Shown here piece by piece: positions 32,763 to 38,127 of a stretch of 38,127 bases of DNA. The notes below the pieces were generated by a model. That model did not search any database. It had not been told where the DNA came from and saw only the letters and a list, made by a program, of their open reading frames with translations. The translations under genes and the position numbers were made by a program. Source of the DNA: Magnetospirillum sp. (lineage in GTDB: Bacteria > Pseudomonadota > Alphaproteobacteria > Rhodospirillales > Magnetospirillaceae); the NCBI GenBank assembly GCA_016212565.1, contig JACRFY010000295.1, forward strand, positions 1 through 38,127, given 5' to 3'. Position 1 is the first letter of the stretch. Each line of letters begins with the position of its first letter.

Positions 32763-34013
32763 ATGACTGCGGTTGCCAACAACACCAAGATCGGGCGCGG
32801 TCCCGGCCAGCCGATCTATCTCGACTACCAGGCGACCACGCCCTGCGACCCGCGCGTGGTCGAGAAGATGATTCCCTATTTCACCGAGAAGTTCGGCAAT
32901 CCCCATTCGCGCAACCACCGCTACGGCTGGGAAGCCGAAGAAGCGGTCGAGGTCGGGCGCGAGCAGGTGGCGGCGATCATCGGCGCCGACCCCAAGGAGG
33001 TGATCTTCACCTCGGGGGCCACCGAGTCGAACAACCTGGCGATCAAGGGCGTCGCCCACTTCTACAAGGACAAGCGCGACCACATCGTCACCGTGGTCAC
33101 CGAGCATAAGTGCGTGCTCGATACCTGCCGTCACCTGGAACAAGAGGGATTCCGCGTCACCTACCTGCCGGTGGGGACCAACGGCCTGGTCGACCTCGCC
33201 CAACTGGACGAGGCGATCACCGACAAGACGGCGGTGGTTTCGGTGATGGCGGTCAACAACGAGATCGGCGTCATCCAGCCGCTGGCGGCGATCGGCGCGC
33301 TGTACCGCAAGAAGGGCGCCTTCTTCCACACCGACTGCGCCCAGGCGGTGGGCAAGATCCCGCTCGACGTCAACGCCATGAACATCGATCTGATGAGCAT
33401 CTCCGGCCATAAAATCTACGGACCCAAGGGCATCGGCGCCCTCTACGTCCGCCGCCGGCCGCGGGTGCGTCTGGTGCCGATGATCAACGGCGGCGGCCAG
33501 GAGCGCGGCATGCGCTCGGGTACCTTGGCCACCCCGCTGTGCGTCGGTCTGGGCGAGGCTTGCCGCATTGCCACGCTGGAGATGGGCGCCGAGGCCGAGC
33601 GGCTGCGCTCGCTGCGCGACCGCATGCTGAACGGAATCCGCGCTCGTCTGCCGGAGATCTACGTCAACGGCGATCTCGATCACCGCATTCCCGGCAACCT
33701 CAACATCTCGTTCGCCTTCGTCGAGGGCGAAGGGCTGATGATGGGGGTCAAGGATCTGGCGGTGTCGTCGGGCTCGGCCTGCACCTCGGCGTCGCTGGAG
33801 CCGTCGTATGTGCTGCGGGCGCTGGGGTTGGATGCCGAGATGGCTCACACTTCGCTGCGGTTCGGCCTCGGCCGTTTCACCACCGAGGACGACATCGACT
33901 ACGCCATCAACCACGTCGCCGAAGCGGTCGAGCATTTGCGTTCGATGAGCCCGCTGTGGGAAATGCATCAAGACGGGATCGACATCAAGTCGATCCAATG
34001 GGCTGCGCACTGA
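32763..34013 (+). CDS. iscS: Cysteine desulfurase IscS
   Basis: The 416-aa PLP enzyme removes sulfur from cysteine and passes it as persulfide to IscU. Motifs: [19 protein letters not shown] (18-36), catalytic H115 ([10 protein letters not shown]), PLP lysine K217 ([16 protein letters not shown]), [12 protein letters not shown], and persulfide cysteine C340 in [20 protein letters not shown]. The long loop around C340 and the C-terminal [15 protein letters not shown] tail, which in E. coli IscS contacts IscU, mark it as true IscS. An AAGGGA precedes ATG 32763. Confidence 0.96.
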   Translation: MTAVANNTKIGRGPGQPIYLDYQATTPCDPRVVEKMIPYFTEKFGNPHSRNHRYGWEAEEAVEVGREQVAAIIGADPKEVIFTSGATESNNLAIKGVAHFYKDKRDHIVTVVTEHKCVLDTCRHLEQEGFRVTYLPVGTNGLVDLAQLDEAITDKTAVVSVMAVNNEIGVIQPLAAIGALYRKKGAFFHTDCAQAVGKIPLDVNAMNIDLMSISGHKIYGPKGIGALYVRRRPRVRLVPMINGGGQERGMRSGTLATPLCVGLGEACRIATLEMGAEAERLRSLRDRMLNGIRARLPEIYVNGDLDHRIPGNLNISFAFVEGEGLMMGVKDLAVSSGSACTSASLEPSYVLRALGLDAEMAHTSLRFGLGRFTTEDDIDYAINHVAEAVEHLRSMSPLWEMHQDGIDIKSIQWAAH

Positions 34014-34024
34014 AAGAGGACACC

Positions 34025-34411
34025 ATGGCTTACAGCGACAAGGTCATCGACCACTACGAGAATCCCCGCAACGTGGGCTCGATGAACAAGGATGACGCCC
34101 ATGTCGGTACCGGCCTGGTCGGCGCTCCGGCCTGCGGCGACGTGATGAAGCTGCAGATCAAGGTCAGCCCGGAAGGGATCATCGAGGACGCCAAGTTCAA
34201 GACCTTCGGTTGCGGCTCGGCGATCGCCTCGTCGTCGCTGGTCACCGAGTGGGTCAAGGGCAAGACTCTCGACGAAGCGGCAGCGATCAAGAACACCGAG
34301 ATCGCCGAGGAACTCGCCCTGCCGCCGGTCAAGATCCATTGTTCGGTTCTGGCCGAGGATGCTATCAAGGCGGCGGTGGCCGACTACAAGAAGAAAACCG
34401 GAGCCGGTTGA
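34025..34411 (+). CDS. iscU: Fe-S cluster scaffold IscU
   Basis: The 128-aa scaffold has all three ligand cysteines, C37 (PACGD, with D39), C63 (FGCGSAIASSS) and C106 (KIHCSVLAED), plus H105. The HscA-recognition motif LPPVK is intact at 99-103, matching the presence of hscA and hscB downstream. Clusters are built here from IscS sulfur and are released to IscA, ferredoxin and other targets with chaperone help. ATG 34025 is 11 nt after the iscS stop. Confidence 0.97.
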   Translation: MAYSDKVIDHYENPRNVGSMNKDDAHVGTGLVGAPACGDVMKLQIKVSPEGIIEDAKFKTFGCGSAIASSSLVTEWVKGKTLDEAAAIKNTEIAEELALPPVKIHCSVLAEDAIKAAVADYKKKTGAG

Positions 34412-34431
34412 GACGAAAGGGACTGTCGATC

Positions 34432-34770
34432 ATGAACCAGAAGGCGCCTCTCACCATCACCGAAGCCGCCGCCGAGCGGGTCAAGGCCATGCTGGCCAGC
34501 CGCGGCAAGCCGTCGGTGGGGATCCGCATCGGCGTGCGTTCCAAGGGCTGCTCCGGCATGTCCTACACGCTCGAATACGCCGATGAGAAGACACCCTTCG
34601 ACGAGATCGTCGAGGACAAGGGCATCACGGTTCTGATCGATCCCAAGGCGACGATGTTCATCCTCGGCACCGAGATGGACTTCGTCGACGAGAAGCTGCA
34701 ATCCGGTTTCGTCTTCCGCAATCCCAACGAGAAGGGACGCTGCGGCTGCGGCGAATCCTTCCACGTCTGA
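34432..34770 (+). CDS. iscA: A-type Fe-S carrier IscA
   Basis: The 112-aa protein has the three conserved cysteines of A-type carriers: C40 (SKGCSGMSY) and C104/C106 (GRCGCGESFHV). It binds iron or a cluster and delivers Fe-S to apoproteins. Its position between iscU and hscB and the sequence SGMSYTLEYADEKTPFDEIV support IscA rather than ErpA or SufA. It starts 20 nt after iscU. Confidence 0.95.
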   Translation: MNQKAPLTITEAAAERVKAMLASRGKPSVGIRIGVRSKGCSGMSYTLEYADEKTPFDEIVEDKGITVLIDPKATMFILGTEMDFVDEKLQSGFVFRNPNEKGRCGCGESFHV

Positions 34771-34781
34771 TGGTTTGAGCG

Positions 34782-35405
34782 ATGAGTGTGGCCGCTGCTT
34801 CCCTTGCCGTGCATCCCTGCTGGTCCTGTAAGGGACCGGTAGCGACCCGCGCCCTGTTCTGTTCCGTATGCGGAGCGGTGCAGGGCCCGGGAGCGACGGA
34901 TCATTTCTCGCGGCTCGGCATGGTGCCGACCTTCGAGATCGATCGCGACGTCCTCGACCGGCAGTATTTCGGCTTCCAGCGCCGGCTGCACCCCGACCGC
35001 TTCGCCGCCAAGTCGCCGAAGGAGCGGATGCTGTCGCAGAGCCAGGCCACGGCGCTCAACGAGGCCTACGAGACGCTGAAGGACCCGCTCAAGCGGGCGG
35101 CCTATCTGCTCAAGATGCTCGATCATGCCGTCGACCTCGGCGCCTGCGGCACCATCAGCGACCCCGAGTTGCTGATGGAGCAGATGGAGAAGCGCGAAGA
35201 GATCGCCGAGGCCGAGACGGTCGCGGAAATCGCCACCCTGTCGGCGGCCGCCGATGCCGAGGTCCTGGCCTGTCAGTGTCACATCTCGGCCGCCTTCAAT
35301 GCCGAGGACGTCGACGAGGCGGCGCGACTGACGCTGCGGCTGAAATACCTCACCAAGCTGGCCGACGACGCGCGGGCGAAGAAGATCAGGTTGAGTCGGG
35401 GATAA
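34782..35405 (+). CDS. hscB: J-domain co-chaperone HscB with N-terminal tetracysteine motif
   Basis: The 207-aa co-chaperone stimulates HscA ATPase and brings IscU to it. Residues 13-30 carry two CxxC pairs (CWSC at 13-16, CSVC at 27-30), a zinc-ribbon-like knuckle absent from E. coli HscB but known in eukaryotic HSC20. The J-domain follows (about 40-110) with HPD at 70-72 (RRLHPDRFAAKSPKERMLSQ) and a C-terminal three-helix IscU-binding domain. ATG 34782 is 11 nt after iscA. A pair of inverted palindromic repeats lies between it and hscA. Confidence 0.94.
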   Translation: MSVAAASLAVHPCWSCKGPVATRALFCSVCGAVQGPGATDHFSRLGMVPTFEIDRDVLDRQYFGFQRRLHPDRFAAKSPKERMLSQSQATALNEAYETLKDPLKRAAYLLKMLDHAVDLGACGTISDPELLMEQMEKREEIAEAETVAEIATLSAAADAEVLACQCHISAAFNAEDVDEAARLTLRLKYLTKLADDARAKKIRLSRG

Positions 35406-35426
35406 ACGCCCCCACGCCCTTCCAGC

Positions 35427-35530
35427 CGTCATCCCCGCGAAAGCGGGGATCCATGGTTGCGGCGAAGGAGCCCTTGTCGTCGACGGTGTTGTCGGCGGAC
35501 CCATGGATCCCCGCTTTCGCGGGGATGACG
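35427..35530. repeat. Inverted pair of 30-nt palindromic repeats between hscB and hscA
   Basis: A 30-nt element at 35427-35456 is repeated as its exact reverse complement at 35501-35530, with a 44-nt spacer. Each copy is itself a hairpin: ATCCCCGC-GAAA-GCGGGGAT in the first, ATCCCCGC-TTTC-GCGGGGAT in the second. The paired arrangement resembles BIME-type repeats. In the isc mRNA the first copy would form a GNRA-capped stem, and the two copies could also pair with each other. Confidence 0.8.
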
Positions 35531-35549
35531 AGAGGTGAAGGAACCACCC

Positions 35550-37445
35550 ATGCTGTTGCAGCTCCACGAGCCGGGCCAGTCGCCGGCTCCCCACGAGTCC
35601 GACCGCGGACTGGCCGTCGGCATCGATCTCGGCACCACCAATTCGGTGGTGGCGGTTGCCCGCGACGGTACCGCCGAGGTCCTGCGCGATGCCGACGGTG
35701 GCGGGCTGATCCCCTCGGTGGTCCATTACAGCGACGACGGCAGCGTCATCGTCGGCACTGCGGCCCGCGAGCGACTGCTCGACGAGCCGGACCGGGTGGT
35801 CAGCTCGATCAAGCGGCTGATGGGCCGCGGCCTCGAAGACGTCAAGAGCCTGGCCGGAACGCTGCCCTATACCGTCGAGCCGTCGCCCGAGGGCGGCATG
35901 GTGCGCCTGCGGGTTGCCGGGCGGGTGCTGACGCCGGTGGAGATTTCCGCCGACATCCTGCGCGCGCTCAAGGCCCGGGCCGAGGAGGCCCAGGGCAAGA
36001 CCGTCGACCGCGCCGTGGTCACCGTGCCGGCCTATTTCGACGATGCTGCCCGTACCGCCACCAAGGACGCCGCCCGCCTCGCCGGCCTGGAGGTGCTGCG
36101 TCTGGTCAACGAGCCGACCGCCGCGGCCTTGGCTTATGGCCTCGACAATGCTTCGGAGGGGCTGTACGCGGTTTACGACCTCGGCGGCGGCACCTTCGAC
36201 CTTTCCATCCTGCGCATGGAGAAGGGCGTCTTCCAGGTCAAGGCCACCGGCGGCGACGCCGCCCTGGGCGGCGACGACATCGACCACGCCATCGCCGAGC
36301 ACTTCCTCGCCGAGCGCGCCGCCAAGGTCGGCCCCCACACCATCACCGCCGGCGAGGCCAAGCAGGCGCTGATGGTCGCCCGCCTCGCCAAGGAGTGCCT
36401 GAGCCGCAGCCAGGGCGGCGATTGGGTGATGGAGGTCGACGGCAAGCCGTCCCGCCATTTCCTCGACCGTGCCACCTTGGATTCGCTGTCGACTCCCTTC
36501 GTCGAGCGCACCATCGCCATCTGCCGCGCGGTGGCCGAGGACGCCGGCATCGCGGTCGCCGACATTCACGGCGTGGTGCTGGTGGGCGGTTCGACCCGCA
36601 TGCCGCTGGTCCGTGCCCGCGTCGCCGAATTCTTCGGCAAGCCGCCGCTCGCCGACATCAATCCCGACGAGGTGGTGGCGGTCGGCGCCGCCTTGCAGGC
36701 CGAAGCCCTGACCTCGGGGTCCGACACCCTGCTGCTCGACGTTACGCCGCTGTCCTTGGGCATCGAGATCATGGGCGGGATCGTCGAGAAGGTGATTCCC
36801 CGCAACACCCCGATCCCGGTGGCGATGGCGCAGGAATTCACCACCTACCAGGACGGCCAGACGGCGATGTCGATTCATGTGCTCCAGGGCGAGCGCGAGA
36901 TGGTCGACCAGAACCGCTCGCTGGCCCGCTTCATCCTGCGCGGCATTCCGCCGATGACTGCCGGAGCGGGACGCATCCGCGTTACCTTCACCGTCGATGC
37001 CGACGGCCTGCTGACCGTGGCCGCCTCCGAGCAGACCACCGGCGTCGAGCAGAGCGTGGCGGTCAAGCCATCCTATGGGCTGACCGAGGACGAAATGGCC
37101 CATATGCTGCGCGATTCGCTCGAACATGCGCGCGACGACATGGCCTCGCGCCTGGTTGCCGAGGCGGTGGTCGAGGCCCGCCGGTCGATGCTGGCGGTGG
37201 CCTCGGCGTTGAAAGCCGACGGCGACCTCTTGTCGGATGACGAGCGAAAGGCTATCGATGCGGCCATGGAGCTGGTCGAGCGCTCTACCCACGGGACCGA
37301 CCGCGACGCGGTCAACGCCGCGGTCGAGGGGTTGGAGCAGGCGACCAAGGGCTTTGCCGAAAAGCGCATGGATCGGGGGATCCGCCAGGCGCTGGCCGGC
37401 GTGTCCGTCGACCGGCTCGACGACGCCCTGGGGGGCGGCGCGTAA
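35550..37445 (+). CDS. hscA: Hsp70-family Fe-S chaperone HscA
   Basis: The 631-aa Hsp70 paralogue is specialised for IscU. The N-terminal ATPase domain has [69 protein letters not shown] and [14 protein letters not shown]. The substrate-binding domain begins near [20 protein letters not shown], a motif typical of HscA. It is slightly longer than E. coli HscA (616 aa). I chose ATG 35550 after AAGGA (35538-35542); a GTG at 35535 adds five residues and overlaps the end of the repeat region. Confidence 0.96.
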   Translation: MLLQLHEPGQSPAPHESDRGLAVGIDLGTTNSVVAVARDGTAEVLRDADGGGLIPSVVHYSDDGSVIVGTAARERLLDEPDRVVSSIKRLMGRGLEDVKSLAGTLPYTVEPSPEGGMVRLRVAGRVLTPVEISADILRALKARAEEAQGKTVDRAVVTVPAYFDDAARTATKDAARLAGLEVLRLVNEPTAAALAYGLDNASEGLYAVYDLGGGTFDLSILRMEKGVFQVKATGGDAALGGDDIDHAIAEHFLAERAAKVGPHTITAGEAKQALMVARLAKECLSRSQGGDWVMEVDGKPSRHFLDRATLDSLSTPFVERTIAICRAVAEDAGIAVADIHGVVLVGGSTRMPLVRARVAEFFGKPPLADINPDEVVAVGAALQAEALTSGSDTLLLDVTPLSLGIEIMGGIVEKVIPRNTPIPVAMAQEFTTYQDGQTAMSIHVLQGEREMVDQNRSLARFILRGIPPMTAGAGRIRVTFTVDADGLLTVAASEQTTGVEQSVAVKPSYGLTEDEMAHMLRDSLEHARDDMASRLVAEAVVEARRSMLAVASALKADGDLLSDDERKAIDAAMELVERSTHGTDRDAVNAAVEGLEQATKGFAEKRMDRGIRQALAGVSVDRLDDALGGGA

Positions 37446-37470
37446 ACAAGGGACTGGGAGAAGGCTGCAA

Positions 37471-37809
37471 ATGCCCAAGATGACATTCATCCAACCCGAC
37501 GGGACCCGCCTCGATGTCGAGGCCCCGGAGGGGCTGTCGGTACTGGAAGTGGCCCACCGCAACAAAATCGAGCTGGAGGGCGCCTGCGAGGGCTCGCTGG
37601 CCTGCTCGACCTGCCACGTGGTGGTGGCTCCGGAATGGTACGACAAATTGAACCCGGCCAGCGAAGACGAAGAAGACATGCTCGACCTGGCCTTCGGTCT
37701 GACCTCGACCTCGCGCCTGGGCTGCCAGATCATCATGAAGAACGATCTCGACGGCCTCACCGTGACCCTGCCGGCGGCGACGCGCAACATGATGGTCGAC
37801 AAGAAATGA
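37471..37809 (+). CDS. fdx: Isc-type [2Fe-2S] ferredoxin
   Basis: The 112-aa adrenodoxin-type ferredoxin has cluster ligands C39, C45, C48 and C85 ([22 protein letters not shown]), the C-x5-C-x2-C pattern of vertebrate-type ferredoxins. The acidic region [17 protein letters not shown] is the usual redox-partner interface. In the Isc system it supplies electrons for cluster assembly on IscU. The stop overlaps the iscX start by 4 nt (ATGA). Confidence 0.96.
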   Translation: MPKMTFIQPDGTRLDVEAPEGLSVLEVAHRNKIELEGACEGSLACSTCHVVVAPEWYDKLNPASEDEEDMLDLAFGLTSTSRLGCQIIMKNDLDGLTVTLPAATRNMMVDKK

Positions 37810-38000
37810 AGTGGACCGACGTCGTCGATATCGCCATCGCGCTGGAAGAGGCACACCCGGAGGCCGACAACGTCAACCTCCGCTTCACCGATCTGCACCA
37901 ATGGGTGTGCGCGCTGGACGGTTTCGACGACGACCCGGCCAAGTCGAACGAGAAGATCCTCGAAGCGATCCAGATGGCCTGGATCGACGAACGGGATTAG
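37806..38000 (+). CDS. iscX: IscX (YfhJ) small acidic Fe-S assembly protein
   Basis: The 64-aa acidic protein matches Isc[41 protein letters not shown] and [16 protein letters not shown]. IscX binds IscS and iron and modulates cluster assembly. It is the last gene of the isc operon, translationally coupled to fdx, and is followed by a strong hairpin. Confidence 0.95.
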   Translation: MKWTDVVDIAIALEEAHPEADNVNLRFTDLHQWVCALDGFDDDPAKSNEKILEAIQMAWIDERD

Positions 38001-38008
38001 GTCATAGA

Positions 38009-38032
38009 CCCTCTCCCGCCTGCGGGAGAGGG
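38009..38032. terminator. Hairpin after iscX
   Basis: CCCTCTCCCGC (38009-38019) pairs perfectly with GCGGGAGAGGG (38022-38032) around a 2-nt centre. It is 8 nt after the iscX stop and has no T tract. It is the same stem as the hairpin after rpoH, so it is probably a dispersed repeat that also serves as terminator. Confidence 0.55.
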
Positions 38033-38046
38033 TGGCGCGACGCGCG

Positions 38047-38127
38047 GGGTGAGGGGGCCCGAGCACAGTCGTTTGCGGCTCCCTCACCCTCCCATTGCCA
38101 TGGCAATGGGTCCCTCCCTCTCCCGCA
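38047..38127. repeat. Nested palindromic repeats at the right edge
   Basis: GGGTGAGGG (38047-38055) pairs with CCCTCACCC (38081-38089). Next comes the perfect 20-bp palindrome CCCATTGCCATGGCAATGGG (38091-38110). The window then ends in CCCTCTCCCGC (38116-38126), a direct repeat of the left arm of the hairpin at 38009. The cluster probably continues beyond the window. Confidence 0.6.

Noticed and set aside
35427-35530. Repeat pair considered as a CRISPR fragment
   Set aside because: There are only two copies, in opposite orientation, each internally palindromic, with no spacer series and no cas genes.
34563-38087. A 1174-codon open frame on the minus strand opposite hscB-hscA-fdx-iscX
   Set aside because: It runs antisense to well-recognised isc genes and through the repeat pair. 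It has no recognisable motif and is a codon-bias shadow.

Overview
The window is about 38 kb of high-GC DNA (roughly two-thirds G+C by eye). It is densely packed, with many ATGA/GTGA/TTGA stop-start overlaps, and looks like the chromosome of an alphaproteobacterium of the Rhodospirillales (Magnetospirillum/Rhodospirillum/Azospirillum-like). That placement rests on gene content (cysE-headed isc operon, Che3/Wsp-like chemosensory operon, HD-GYP proteins, alphaproteobacterial FtsB, tyrS divergent from anmK). It is inference, since no rRNA or other marker is present. I saw no tRNA, rRNA, CRISPR array, transposase or phage gene.

Layout. (1) 1-700: intergenic palindromic repeats and a leftward single-domain Hpt phosphotransfer protein. 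(2) 647-1573: norE-norF, accessory genes of nitric oxide reductase, behind an FNR/NnrR-type box and without norCB. (3) 1814-2905: a ParA/MinD-type ATPase with a C-terminal membrane helix. (4) 2984-13680: a complete chemosensory operon, cheW-cheR(TPR)-cheW-mcp(PilJ-type sensor)-cheA(REC)-cheB-REC-REC-kinase, followed by a REC-PAS-kinase. The domain set matches 'alternative cellular function' systems such as Wsp and, more closely, the Che3 cluster of Rhodospirillum centenum (CheA3/CheS3). The output is probably a phosphorelay rather than flagellar switching. (5) 13833-18057: ftsB, a remnant of an HD-GYP gene starting right after the ftsB stop codon, an intact GAF-like/HD-GYP phosphodiesterase, a MepA-type murein endopeptidase, rpoH and a glycine-zipper lipoprotein. 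(6) 18214-22931: a tetR-MFP-RND efflux operon with a near-perfect operator palindrome. (7) 23004-25889: HPP-family membrane protein, a secreted single-Cache protein and a methyl-accepting chemotaxis protein. (8) 25903-30123: tyrS (leftward), a YkgJ-type Cys-rich protein, anmK, a small secreted protein and an alpha/beta hydrolase (leftward).

(9) 30219-38000: a ten-gene Fe-S assembly operon, cysE-iscR-nifS-like-iscS-iscU-iscA-hscB-hscA-fdx-iscX. It has a strong sigma70-type promoter overlapped by a sequence resembling the E. coli type-1 IscR site. Serine acetyltransferase would feed cysteine to two desulfurases. IscS passes sulfur to IscU, HscB/HscA act on the LPPVK motif of IscU, and Fdx supplies electrons. 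An inverted pair of 30-nt palindromic repeats separates hscB from hscA. The right edge is a nested cluster of palindromic repeats that continues past the window.

Most worth a second look: the Che3-like operon with a second receiver-first kinase and a membrane-tailed ParA; the putative IscR autoregulatory site at a cysE promoter; the HD-GYP remnant fused in frame behind ftsB; HscB with a tetracysteine N-terminus; and the several classes of intergenic palindromic repeat.
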